This document shows positions 24,471 to 36,801 of a stretch of DNA of 64,000 bases, piece by piece. The stretch is from Rotaria sp. Silwood1 (lineage: Eukaryota; Rotifera; Eurotatoria; Philodinida; Philodinidae). Each line of letters starts with the position of its first letter. The first letter of the stretch is position 1. The DNA is taken from positions 86,630-150,629 of the forward strand of contig CAJNOP010000521.1 of assembly GCA_905250075.1 (NCBI GenBank). The letters run 5' to 3'. The position numbers and the translations under genes are program-made. The notes beneath the pieces are model-generated. The model was not told the DNA's origin. It did no database searches and saw only the letters and a list, made by a program, of their open reading frames with translations.

Positions 24471-26480
24471 ATCAATAAACTTTCTCTTTATATATATTTT
24501 TTTCTTATTTCGTTTGCAATAATTCAATTTTCATGTATATATTAAAAATTTCTTCTTAGATAGAAACGATATAAAACCATTTAAATGTTCATTTTGCTGT
24601 ATGTTGTAAAATACAAGCAAAATAAAAAAAAATATATATGTAGAACTGATATGTTTAGGTATATCTGTATTTCTTTTTTTTTTTCTTGTTGCGCATATTA
24701 CATATATATATATATGTTTGATGTAACAAACACAGACTATATCCACACTTATATGTAAATTTATTTTAAAAGATGATTTTTGAAAAAGTATACATTGTCA
24801 ACTATTAAGTAGATGTTACCTATGGAGCGTCAATATGTCCATGGATTTTCGTATGACTCTTTTGCTGCTTGTGCAAGCATTATGTGATATGAATCGTTAT
24901 GTTTTTTTTTTTTCTTCTTTATCTTGACGACGTACTCTGTGCTTGTGTAGACATTGATGTAATTTATAATTGACATCGGAGAAAAAAAAAAAAAAGAAGA
25001 GAGAGAAAGAATGAAGGTACTGTTCATTTAATATATGTATGTGAATCGATTGGCAATATCGTATCGATACTGTCAAGTGACAAGTACTACATAAGTGTCT
25101 AAACAAAAGAATTGTGTATATATTCATGATGCATGAAAGAAAATAGAAAAGAATGTCTTGTGTTTGTTTGTTTTTCTTTAAGAATAAATCTTGTCAAAGA
25201 ATATAATATTGAAAACTAGTTTAACTTATTGATTAACTTCATTATTTCAATAAATTTTTCAACAATGTATATTGCAGTTGGATGATAGAAAAACAAGAAA
25301 TTTTTTTCTATGAATATCTTTATTGTAAAAAACAAAAAAACTGTTGTCTCTATTGTTTTGATGTGCAAAGTTTATATATAAAATATTATAATATCGATAA
25401 GACCATGAAAAGAAATTTGAGTTAACTACAATCAGATTTAATGAAGCACAAAAGAAAGATTTGCATTTTTGTTTTTCTCTTTCATATATAGATCAAAATG
25501 AACATTGCATGTGCGACTATGAAGAGAACAAGTAGAAGCTAACCTATGTATGAATAGAGACAACAAATTTGAAACCATCTGTTACATTGACCTTATTCAA
25601 GGTTCATATATTTAAGCTTATGCAAATGACTTATATGTATGTCTGCAGTTTGATTTAAAATATAATAGGTTAGATAATGTTTAGTTTATGATATATCTAA
25701 TTACATGATAGGTAATCATCATCATATTCAAAAGAAGAAGAAGAAAAAAAAAAAAAGAAGCCAAACATTTGCATATTATTCTTATACTTATCGATGACAC
25801 CTTAATGTCTTCTTTACTTTTTAACATTATTTTTTAAGTAAATGAATAAACTTTTGAATTAGTTTATTTACAAATAAATATAAAATGAAAGACTTGCAAA
25901 TTTTGAAAAACAAGTAATGAAATACCAATCCAAAAGATCATAAATTTTTTCTTTTTTGCAATAGATTTCTGTGCAGCAATATTCAGATAATAGAATACAT
26001 ACATATATATATATCTAATACTATTCATGTGCATTCACATTCAATGTCTTCCTTTATTCAAACTCAGTTTGATTTGATGTATACAAGTGTAAGAAAAATG
26101 AAGAACAGAAAACTGCTTCGACTATATTGCATTGTCTGTATGTCAATTTGTGTAATCGAATATTGAACTGAAGTTCTCTCTTCTTTCTTTTTCGTTCTCA
26201 GTTTCTTCTTTTTTTTCTTTTTCTGCCGTTCGATACGTACAATCGGTAGCAGCATCATCGTCAATGCCATTCTTTTCTAGTCGATCTGTTTCATTTCTTT
26301 GAATATAAAAATTTACTCTTTTGTCGATGACTACATAACATTAAGACAGAAAAAGAAAAAAAAAACGAAGAAGAATTTTCTTTTCAAAAAAAAAGCAAAT
26401 GACACTAAAAAGGTAAATGATCATCATTATTATTATCATTATCTGTTCTTTTCGTTTATCATAGATCAAGAAAACCAATT
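24471..26480. other. 2 kb intergenic, AT-rich
   Basis: It contains the PDS5 polyadenylation signal (24474-24479), scattered A/T homopolymers and a short TATATA microsatellite near 24703. The short frames here are driven by homopolymers (for example 24897-25127) and are not called. The 5' region of the coiled-coil gene should lie at the right end. Confidence 0.6.
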
Positions 26481-26511
26481 ATGTCTGATACATATCGATT
26501 TACGAATTCAA

Positions 26512-26546
<35 letters not shown>

Positions 26547-29500
26547 AAACATTGGTATCATATACGTTCATCATCACCATCTTCATCTCTCAATATTAAT
26601 AATAATTTTTCTCATCAGTTGTCGCCGGCAACGATAGGCTCATGGGGCTTTAACGTTAATCGCTCAACAAATGGACAGACACTGTTATCGTTTACATCAA
26701 ACAATAACAACAACAACAATGATCAACATAAAATAACAAGAACAACAAAAGATTATAATGAACATCGTGTTGATATGTCATCATCATTATCTTCTCAAAA
26801 TTTTCAATTACGTACACCGACATTAACTAGACATCATCGTCATGGAAATGAATTTGCTGCTGTTGATCGTCTTGTTCTTGGACCAAGTCGAACTATAAAA
26901 TCAACTTATTATCCATCAGATGATTCATTATCACAACAAATGATATTAATGAAACAATCTCGAATAAATCCTAATAATCATCGAAAAATACAAACAGAAC
27001 AAGAACTTATAGCTTGGCAAAATCGAATGCTAGAAAGGTTTGTTTCAATTTCCAAAAATCATATATATTTTTTTTTCACTTTGAATTGTCATCTTCTAGA
27101 GATCAACGAATCGGTCATCAATCACCAAGATCAATCAATAGAAGAAATGGAGTAAGTATCATTGTTTTCGTTTTCATTATAACTTTTTCTTCTATTCTTA
27201 GGTTAATTCTTCACCATCGTCCAGTCGTCAAATACGTAAATAGTTAGAAAAAAAACGAACACTTAATAAATAAAAACTATTCTTTTAGCTTCATCTATTC
27301 GACCAATATCTGCTATGTCAAATATAAGTGAAAGTCAATATTTTGAACATGATCATGTAAATAAACATGTAGTTTCTTAATTTCAAAATAAATAATTTTG
27401 CTTTTAATTAGCATGAATCAACAATTAAATCAGCACGAGTTATTAAACGATATATTGAATTACTTTATCATTTACAAACATATTATGAACGTATAACTGA
27501 TCAATTATTTAATGGAAATAATTTTTTAAAAACAAAGTACAAAAATACAATTGTTATACATTTTAATATTATATTTCTTTTTTTTTTGGATTAGTCAATC
27601 ATCTCAATCAATATTTTTTAATCATTGTCGAAAATTTTCTGAACAATTACATAATTTAAAACCAATATGGGAACAAAAATTAGCATATCTTGAAAATTTA
27701 CTTAAAAATATATCATCTTTAGAATGGTCAACAATAAAAAGTGAGGTTTGTAAATAATACATTTATGAAAACTAGACAAAATAACTACTTGATTATTTAT
27801 TATAGACAACATTTTTACAACGTCGTTCAACTTTAATTAATTTAATACAAACATTAAGTACACAAAGAGATCTTGATGATATTGATTTATCTTTACGTGT
27901 AAGGAATTTTGAAGAAAGAAAAAAATTTTTGTTTTTCTGATGTTTAATATTTTATTATAGACTGATATTGATCGAGTATTGTATGATGATAAATTAGGTA
28001 AGTTATACTTATCGTTTTAAGAAGATTAGTGTATTCATAATTGTTTTACTAAAGCTGTTCAACTTCAAGATGAACTTTCAACATTACTTCAACATCAGGT
28101 TTGTTTTTTTTTAATTAATATGTCTTTTTATCTCTCGATCTTTTCTGTACTAATTTTGCGAATGAATGAAAACAAAAACAAATAGTAAATAAAACTTGTT
28201 AAGAGTAAGTTTGCTTGCTTCTATATAAATAATCAAACACTGTTGTTTCAATTCAACCAAAACTGTATTACTTAACCTAAAATTTTATCACATATATGTT
28301 TTGGTAAAGATCAAATTTATGTTTGGACCGTCCTTTGAAGAGAAATGCTAGGTTTTTCTGAAACAGATAACTAAGCAAAATATCACATTCATTTAGTAAA
28401 ATAAGAACGGAGCAGATATTCGTGAAAGTAATTCTCTTTAGTAATCGTGACATATCACTAAGAAAAAGTATAGATTTTAACGGAGAATTCTACCAAACGA
28501 AAACACAGAAATTATATTTACATTATTTGTTTCCTTTTATAAATATTTGTGTAAGAAGAACTAAAGTCAATCTTATATGACTAGATTTATTTGACAAAAT
28601 TTTATTATTTGTGCATGTATTTATTTGATTGCCTGTTTTCTTGGTTCAAATGATTCTATTTTACCTATCGGATCATGAAGCAATAGTTGACTAAAATCTG
28701 TGACGATAGTGTCTGGTTCTTTATTGATTTGATCCTTGCTCTTAAATTTTAATGCTAATTGGAAAATTAATTAGAGTTCAGTTTTGAATGAGTCGAGTTT
28801 TGAATTGACTAAAATCGCCATGAATCTAATTCGGAAATAATTATTATATGACAATCTATCTCAGCTTTCAATCAGGAACGAGCTGAGCATAGACCATGAA
28901 TAAATGTGACAGTGATTTTTTTTTTACGTCGAAAAATAACATCCTCTTTTTTTCAATGATACTTCTTTTGTTTTCTCTTACTCCTCCTATTACTGTTGAC
29001 AAGTCAGATTTTTAAGTAATCGACAATCAGACTGTTTCGTTTGAGTTGGATTCAGTTTGATCCAAACGAAAATGCTGATTAGAAGTTGGATGTTTACATG
29101 ATGTGTTATACTGCTGAACTGACTATTGTTTTAATGAATGTTTGAGATCGAAATATTGTTTTATCAAAACTCTAAAAAATATGATGCATGCTTGAATTTT
29201 CATCACAAAATTCTATTTTCAGTTGATTAAGTATGGTTTGTTTTCTTTTTCTAGTCTTTATTAAATGATGTAACATCATTATTTCAATGGAATCGTCAAA
29301 TCTATTCACCAAATGAACAAAATCGTATTGAAAATGTTTTACCTTTATTACGTGAACAAATTATAACAACCGATAGTTATATATCACATGTTAGCCAAGT
29401 AAATAATAATATCTAAAATTTTTTTTCCTTCTTCTTTTAATACATTGAATCATTAAATAGCAATTAACTGAATTAGTAACAAATTTACGTTCGTTAGAAA

Positions 29501-31668
29501 AATATATTTTATCTTATACAAATACAATACCATTGATTGATGATGGTAAAAGAAAATTAAAATTAATTTATTCTATTTTAAACATTTGATTCAATTAGGA
29601 GTGGTACCTTCACATGGTATGCCATTAAATCGTAATCATCGGCGACCATATGATGAAAATGATTTAGATTCCATAAAAATAAGAGTATAATATTGAAGAT
29701 AGATTTTTTTGTAAAAAAAAAAAATATGATTATTTTATTCAGGAATCTCGCCTACAAGAATATGATCAAAGTAAATTCTTTGCTTTTTTTTGTTTATTTT
29801 CTTGAGTTTGTTTTTCTTCAGATGGAAGTACACATGATGATCTATCAAGTAAAAATATTCATTGATAAAAACAAAGGTTATTTATTTGTTACTTCTAGAA
29901 ACAAGATCTGCTTCAATGTCTCGTATTACTGATTCTGAAGAATTACACCATCATCGTGTAAATCTTATTTTTATTTTGTTAAGTTCCCTTAAAAATTAAC
30001 ATACTCTTTCAGATAAAAAAAAATTCAAATCTATTGAGTGAGGACCCATAGAACATTTTGAGCAGACCAATGAGTTACTTTTTATCCTTGTTTGTCGAGT
30101 ATCTCCTCCGAACATCATGATAAAAGGCTGAAAATTTACACATCATCTCTGCGCCATAGCCAGAACATATTTTGAAAATTTAAGGTTTTTTTTGAAGAGT
30201 CGTGATGATCTACGAATATTAAAAAAGAAAAGCAATATACATGTAAATTCAAATAATAGTAATAATAATGGTACATTAACACGTCTTGCAACAGTTAAAT
30301 CTGCTAAACGTGATAATAAAACTCAACCAAATGTAAATACTTATTAGAAGAAAAAAATTTATATTTATAGATTTTTGATATTATTCTAGAGTATTCTCAA
30401 ACCATATCCTCCTACACCATCGTCGAATGAAAGAAAAAAAATCTTTGATATTAGTACAGAAGTAAACAGTTTCATGAAAATTTTATTATCTTATAAATGT
30501 GATTTGTTTTTTTGAAGACATTCAAACCAAATAGAGTTGGCATTCATGATCGATTTGATGATTGTGATAATGATGATAAACATTTAACAAGTCATGAACG
30601 TATGGGAAAAATGAAGAAAAAAGAAGAAATACGAAGAATGCATTCAAAACAAAAGTAAATAAAATTTTCTTTTCTATTTCTATTTAATTATTTATTGTTT
30701 AGTATGCAAACAACAAATCATCAGAATTTTAATGATGATCATATTCGAACACATTCTAATCATAGAAAATATAACAAAGAACATGAAAGAGTATGTACAA
30801 AGAAGATGAAACAAACTTCCTCCTGCAGAATAGAAGCTAAATCTTAAAGTTTTGATCTTTCATACGTAATAGAGAAGTTTACCTTAGTTGAACTTTTGCT
30901 TTGTGAAACAAATTTCAAATTCAATATAAAACTATATGTGGAAGAGAAGTTTAGTAGGAAAATCGAAGGACTCGTATTTATGTCCAAATGATCTGAAAAG
31001 TTATTGAACTGAAATTCAATCTATAGATAGATCTTCAGGCTATTCGAATGCTCTAAGAATTTTCGTAAAAAGGCATGTTTTCCTTTCCAAATATTCGTTG
31101 TTCAAGGAAAAGCAATTCTGAGCGTCTGTTTATGAGATAGAACCATGATTTGAACACTTTTTCTTATTCTCATCGACTCCTATTGATGAGCAAAATATTG
31201 ACGTGTTACATAAGGAAGCTTTTTATCCTTAGTTCCAAAACCGATCCTAACAGACTTTGATCTATCATGTTTTATTAGTTATTTTTTTCTTTGAATAAAA
31301 GTCCTTGACATTTATCATTAATAGGCTGTGAACTTACAATCAAGACTTGCTGAAGAAGTAAAAGAGAAAAATCGTCAAGTTACAGGTTAGTGTGTTCTTT
31401 TAAACTATTCGTTTGGGAATGATTAGCAAACAACTTCTAATCGTTTATTAATCAAAATAATTCTTTGTTTTTGTTTCAAAGATTTATGATAACCATCATT
31501 AGGTGAGCTGATTAAAATATCTAACTCGTTTATGTCTGTCTTTTCATGCTTGATATTAGGTTTTTGTGTTAGAATTTTAAACTTTTAGTATATGTTGTTT
31601 TTTTCGTTTTAGAAAAACATTCTTTGTATAAATCATATCAACAACGATCCGTCTCTTCCAATTCATAA
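26481..31668 (+). CDS. Unrecognised low-complexity and coiled-coil protein, about 21 exons
   Basis: I do not recognise this protein. The chain of splice-compatible exons starts 26481-27037, 27100-27151, 27203-27233, 27289-27356, 27412-27536, 27595-27745, 27806-27898, 27961-27997, 28055-28098, then 29255-29398 after a 1.16 kb intron. It continues through small exons to 30703-30790, 31325-31385 and 31613-31668, about 714 residues; my sum is one base off, so one boundary is wrong. The N-terminus is polar, with a run of about ten Asp from a GAT microsatellite (26514-26542). The middle is helical and hydrophilic (RYIELLYHLQTYYERI; LQDELSTLLQHQSLLNDV; QQLTELVTNLRSLEKYI). The C-terminus is basic and charged (HERMGKMKKKEEIRRMHSKQ). 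No signal peptide or membrane segment. The C-terminal HDRFDD...HERMGKMKKKEEIRR faintly recalls the tail of PLEKHA5/6/7 proteins, but there is no PH domain, so this is only a suggestion. Cytoplasmic or cytoskeletal location is an inference. Confidence 0.65.
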
Positions 31669-33005
31669 TTAACAGTGGTAGTGATGATTTTAGATTTTAT
31701 ATTCACATCTTTTTCTTATTCTTCTTTTGATACAGTGTTCTATTTCATTAAGCAATTTTTAAATTGTACTCTGTTGCTTGTATCACTATTTTTTATATTG
31801 TGCATGTTTTGCTTGTGTACTATGTAACCGAAATTATTTCTTTGAAAAGATATAAAATAACATGTTTCTTGAGGTTATAATTATATGTATACCGAACACA
31901 AAAAAAGAAAACTAAGAATCATAATTTGTCATATTTCGAAATGATTCCTATTAGTAAGACTGATATGGCGTAAACTTATACTTGTTATTCTAATATGAAG
32001 ATTCGATTCCTTAACCAATAATACTTAAATATAATTATTACTCCACAATGACAGCACTTGAGATACATGCTACAGAGGATAAAAAGTTACCAACAATAAT
32101 TATTACCAAACCGTGAAGGTTTTTTCTTAGACATTGAACAGAACAATGTTAAAAACAAACAGTTCATAATATTGCATTTATCGATGACGAAATTACTAAT
32201 TATCTTAGGATGAATTTCAAGAATTCCTGCAACGTCATCAACTGCAGTAACGATATTTTCTCAAAAATGTTTTCTGTCGCGATAACATCAGGTAAAACTG
32301 TCCAGAAAGACGTTATAAACATTAACCATGTTAAAATGTAATCATTTACTTGAAAATTGACTCGTGTCAAAAAAAAAGATCTGCTCATTGCTGTGTTCGA
32401 CGATCATAAAAAAGACATATGGATCAAAGTATAGCGCACATTTTCGTATGCATTTAATTGATTTTGGATGGCCTTCAGTCAAACTGATCAAACCACGTTT
32501 TTCCAGAACAACCACAATGACACGAATATATTTACAATACTAATGATATATCTCATTAAAACATCATGGCCAATACATGCATGTATCATTATATATGGAC
32601 AATAGCTTTATTTATTTTACGAAGCATAATTGGGCAATATAATATACTTGCTTTGATATATGTGACAGCGTCGATATGTTACACTTGTAATATAATCATG
32701 GCATATAATATTTGGTATGAATACAACGAACAAATGCATTTCTTTCGAAACTGCATTCTCTTCCCAAGATTTTTGTAATCATAAGTATCGAGACTTTTTT
32801 TGTCTTGAAGTGGAACCACTTACAGGCATGTACCCACAAATTTTCTGAGAGGAAACCCCAAACTCATGAGGAGGGGGCACCATGGGAAAATTAAAAAAGT
32901 CACTGGAGAAAAAATGTCTATCTGTACCCCCTACAGGCGTTTTCAGTCCTGAGGGTGGCCCGATCCGCATGCCCCCCCCCCCTTCGGTACGTGCCTGATC
33001 ACTTG
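31669..33005. other. Intergenic, no recognised gene
   Basis: AT-rich until about 32800, then composition shifts towards GC (AGGGGGCACCATGG, CCCCCCCCCC) as the telomere-like block begins. The frame at 32566-32778 is not supported by any motif. Confidence 0.5.
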
Positions 33006-33606
33006 AGGATGTGGGTGTGGCTGAATGTGGAGTGCGGATGTGGGTGTAGCTGAAAGTGGAGTGTGGATGTGGGGTGCGGGTGTGGGGTGTATTGCTGAAG
33101 AGAAGATACAGACAATTACAAACTCACATCCACACTCAAACCCACACCCACACCCCATGCACACCCACAGCCACAGCCACAGCCACACCCACCTATCCAC
33201 ACCCATCCACACCAACACCCACAACCCACACCCACACCCACACCCACCCACACCCACCCACACCAACACCCACAACCCACATCCACACCCACCCACACCC
33301 CACACACCCACCCATATCCCACACCCACACCCGACACACCCACCCTGCCCCACATCCACACCCACACTCACACCCACCTACCCTCACCCCACACCCACCT
33401 ACCCCACCCCACATCCAAATTGGAAACGGATCCGAGTCCGGGTCCAAAAATCTTGGACCCGAAGGGCTCTAATCCACACTCATACCCACCTCATACCAAT
33501 ATCCACATCCCACACCCTAGCCACACCCACACCCACGCCCTAGCCACACCCGCACCCACGCCCTAGCCACGCCCACACCCACGCCCTAGCCACACCCACA
33601 TCCACG
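33006..33606. repeat. Degenerate telomere-like (TGTGGG/CCCACA) arrays meeting head to head
   Basis: From 33006 to about 33093 the plus strand is G-rich (GATGTGGGTGTGG, GTGGGGTGCGGGTGTGGGG). After a 30 bp junction it turns C-rich from about 33120 (CCACACCCACACCC and CCCACC variants) to 33418, and again from 33473. The last part, 33515-33606, is a regular 23 bp repeat that starts CCCTAGCCACACCC, four copies. The His/Pro/Thr-rich and Gly/Val/Trp-rich open frames on both strands are by-products of the repeat and are not genes. I recall TGTGGG as the bdelloid telomere repeat, so this looks like an interstitial or subtelomeric array in fusion-like orientation. Confidence 0.7.
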
Positions 33607-33663
33607 CCCATTATGTTGAATTTGTCAACAAAAAAGCCGTAGCTTAAGGCCAAGTGAAGTGGG

Positions 33664-33904
33664 GGAGCAAATGTGATTGGAAAGCATGGGCCGGGAAGCA
33701 AATGTGATTGGAAAGCATGTGTTCCGGGAGCAAATGTCATTAGGGAGCAAGTATTCAGGGAGCAATTGCCATAGGAGAGCAAATGTCCGAGAAGCAATTG
33801 TCCTTGGGAGCAACTGTCCATGGGGAGCAAATGTCACGAGAGCAAATGTCGCGGGAGCAATTGTCGTGGGAGCAAGTGTCCGGGGAGCATCATTCGTGTT
33901 ACCC
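33664..33904. repeat. Minisatellite M1: GGGAGCAAATGTC-like units ending in GTGTTACC
   Basis: A run of diverged units of about 14-19 bp (GGGAGCAAATGTC, GAGCAATTGTCC, GGGAGCAACTGTCC) ends at GGAGCATCATTCGTGTTACC. A short C-rich telomere-like stretch (CCATCCACACCCCACACCC) follows directly. The same unit and the same GTGTTACC end recur at 35271-35578 and 58075-58121. Confidence 0.75.
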
Positions 33905-34817
33905 CATCCACACCCCACACCCACACTCTCAACATCTAGAACACATCGATGACTTCTTCCACATACACGCTGACGCCAACAGCAGACGACAAAACGCACA
34001 CCCCGCCACCCACATATCACCAATTCACATCAACACCTATCATTGGACACGGATAGTAGATTTTTCGGACTTTTTGAAGACGGATAGAGCAGGAGTGACG
34101 ACGTGAGACACTGAAAGGTATAGACTTCTGTTTTTCGTTGAATCAGCAGATGCCTCTTTGCGATGTAAATCGTTTCACGAGTGTCAACAGTTTGTTGTTA
34201 CACCAATGCTGTGTTGTTTATTGACACTGCAATAGAACGAAAGCCATTGCTCAAATTGAAGAGCGTTACTTTTTCTCGATTCTTCGTTTCTGACGTGGAA
34301 TAAATATGTAAAGAGAGGCTTTTTGAGTTATTGCAGAACAAAAAACAATCTTTTTAACGTTTACTCTATTACAAGACGTGCACAGGCCAACTACGAATAC
34401 TTTTCTTTGTCTTGTACAAGCAATTTATCGGTAAGAAAAAGTTCCGTTTCTTAACAAAGAAAAGTGCTCTGCCTCCTTTAATAACTCATGTGAATTTCGC
34501 GGGGCCATCTTCAATTAGGACACGCTGTTATACCGTGACTTTCGACATTGAATCGAACTGCGATTGTTGTCGCAAAAGAGGTTACAAAACCTTGGAGAGT
34601 ATTTGAGGGTGAAAGTGAGTCTATCAGACAGTGAATGAGAGGCATGTTCTCTCGTTCGTCAACTACTGAATCAGAAACCGAAACTCGCCCATCGATCCAT
34701 GCACACATAGACTGATATCTGTCACAGGTAGGGGTAGAACAGCTCCAGCTTAAAACTTTAGCTCATATGAACGAAAGAGCTGTTTGAAGAGTTCCTTTGA
34801 TAGGAGTTCAACCTTTT
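33905..34817. other. Spacer between repeat blocks, no recognised gene
   Basis: After the short C-rich stretch to about 33935, no array or long inverted repeat was seen. The frame at 34412-34606 has no motif and no splice partners. Confidence 0.4.
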
Positions 34818-35578
34818 CAGGGTGTGGGTGTGAGTGTTGATTCTCTTCGCACCCACACCCACATGGATTCCATGACAGATGCTCCTGCAACAGTTGCTCC
34901 CGGAACACTTGCTCCCCAGCGACAGTTGCTCCTCGGACACTTGCTTTCGCGACAGTGGCTCCCCAGCGACAACTATTCCTCGGACACTCGCTTTCACAGC
35001 ACAGATGTGGGTGTGAGTGGACAAAGAAGTGATGGACATGTACAGCTACCGCATCTCTCAAACCCACATCCATAGTCGCACCCACACTCACACTCGCCCA
35101 CAATCAAACTTGCGCCCATATTCACATTTGCACTCACACACTCCTACCAACAGTCACATTTGCACCAAAACCTACCCACACCCTCTTCCCCCGCACCCCA
35201 TCCCCACACCCACACCCAAACTCACACCCCACACCCACACCCACACTCACACTCATATCCATAACCCTGCCGCGGAAGCAAGTGTCTGGAGAGCAACTGT
35301 CGTTGGGGAGCAACTGTCGCCGGGGAGCAAGTGTCACCGGGGAACAAGTGTCGCGGGAGCATGTGTCCGGGGAGCAACTGCCGCTGGGGAGCAACTGTCG
35401 CGGGGGTGCAACTGTCGCAGGAGCATCTGTCTGGGGAGCAACTGTCGCGGGGGTGCAACTGTCGTAGGAGCATCTGTCTGGGAAGCAACTGTCGCGGGGG
35501 TGCAACTGTCGCAGAAGCATCTGTCTGGGGAGCAACTGTCGCAGGAGCATCTGTCTGGGGAGCAACAGTCGTGTTACC
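34818..35578. repeat. Composite: inverted minisatellite arms around telomere-like arrays
   Basis: In order: a short G-rich to C-rich telomere-like switch (34818-34865); minisatellite units on the minus strand (34874-35000: GATGCTCCTGCAACAGTTGC, ACTTGCTCCCCAGCGACAG); G-rich then C-rich telomere-like sequence (35003-35270, many CACCCACACTCACAC); then minisatellite units on the plus strand (35271-35578). The last part has a 47 bp higher-order unit that begins GGGGAGCAACTGTCGC and occurs about three times. It ends in GTGTTACC followed by ACCCACATGC. Open frames on both strands follow the repeat period and are not genes. Confidence 0.75.
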
Positions 35579-36364
35579 ACCCACATGCACATTGATACTT
35601 GAGTGCTTTAACTCAAGAAAAATTAAACTTAAAGTAGATATGCTAACACAAAGAAGCTGCCACATTTCAGAAGAGGTCTTTTTCTGATAATCAAGATACT
35701 TGAAGGACTTCTCTTCACGAATTATGGGGTTTCCATTATTCTCTATAAGTTCACAAAAACAGCTCTTTGATTTAACCTGTCTGTAAGGGGAAGAATTTTC
35801 CTGGGGTCTGATTGGATAAAAGAAATAATCAATTAAATTATGGTAACGGTCCTTCGTATAATGCGCTTGAACGATCGGGTCGTGTTTCCGAACTATAGCA
35901 GAACACAGTGATAAACCCTTAGTTGGCACAAGTAATCTGATCGCAAGGTTTTTTTTTAACAAAAGAGTCTTTCTAAGGTTCAATCGGTTGTTCCCTCTAT
36001 ATTTGCCAGAACTTTTTCTTTATAATCTCAAAGTGCTACATCCAGATGCGTCTCGCGAAACCTTCGATGAAATTTTAGAAAACGGTCTCCGAGAAATATC
36101 ATGTCTAGGTGCGTGACAACTTCAGCTAACGGGACCTGGAGTTGTCGACCAGTTCACTTTCCAGGAGCTTAACAAGATCACCATAAGTCATCAAAGCCTA
36201 TCAGTGGAAACAGTCATAAGTCCTGAAGAACTATCTTTTAGAGGTATTAGTAATTGGTCAATTCCTACCAATAATAATACTGATAAATTTTGAAGGGCTA
36301 TCCTATGAAGGTATCCAGCAGTAAGTGTGCAACAGCTTCAGTTCACTGCACTGTTCTGGAGCTG
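35579..36364. other. Unassigned sequence with weak coding-like remnants
   Basis: The minus strand is open from about 35983 into the minisatellite (RYHNLIDYFFYPIRPQE). The plus strand at about 36010-36290 has short coding-like stretches (LHPDASRETFDEILENG, then GPGVVDQFTFQELNK) separated by a stop. Neither was recognised. They may be remnants of a mobile or captured gene. Confidence 0.3.
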
Positions 36365-36801
36365 CACTGCAAAAAAAAGGTAATTTACCGAACCCTCCAA
36401 AAAGGTTTCGTAGGTGTCCAAAAGCTTTCAAATGCGCCCAAATGCTTAAAAAGATGGTTGTTAAAACCTACGAAACCTTAAAAGGATCTGTCCGCGGGTA
36501 CACCGTCCGAACCATCTCCTACGAAACCTTCATAGTTTCCTAGTAAACCCTATGGTTTCGCACTATAGTTTTATACGAAACTATGAAGGTTTCGCATTTT
36601 CTTACGAAACCTTTTTTCTCTGTACGGAACTTAAATAGGTTTCGTAGGAGATGGTTCGGACGGTGACCCACGGACAGATCCTTTTAAGGTTTCGTAGATT
36701 TTAACAACCATTTTTTTAAGCATTTGGACGCATTTGGAAGCTTTTAGACACCTACGAAACCTTTTTGGAAGGTTCGGTAAATTACCTTTTTTTTTACAGT
36801 G
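36365..36801. mobile_element. 437 bp inverted-repeat (MITE-like) element
   Basis: The ends are CACTGCAAAAAAAAGGTAAT and the complement of CACTGTAAAAAAAAAGGTAA. The arms then match for about 150 bp each with few changes (TTTACCGAACC; AAGGTTTCGTAGG; GGATCTGTCCGCGGGT against the inverted GTGACCCACGGACAGATCC). The centre is rich in ACGAAACC/GGTTTCGT. No convincing target duplication was found. Related ACGAAACC sequence continues at 37130-37220. Confidence 0.7.

Noticed and set aside
33025..33543. Long open frames rich in His, Pro and Thr (plus) or Gly, Val and Trp (minus)
   Set aside because: They arise from the CCCACA/TGTGGG-type repeat in all frames at once and have no start context, splice pattern or domain.
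33006..35578. CRISPR array interpretation of the regular repeats
   Set aside because: Units are contiguous or variable with no equal-length unique spacers, and the genome is clearly eukaryotic.
35017..35983. Open frames of 150-250 codons on both strands over the minisatellite
   Set aside because: The translated repeats (for example TVAPQTDAPA) follow the 15 bp unit, so they are by-products of tandem repetition.
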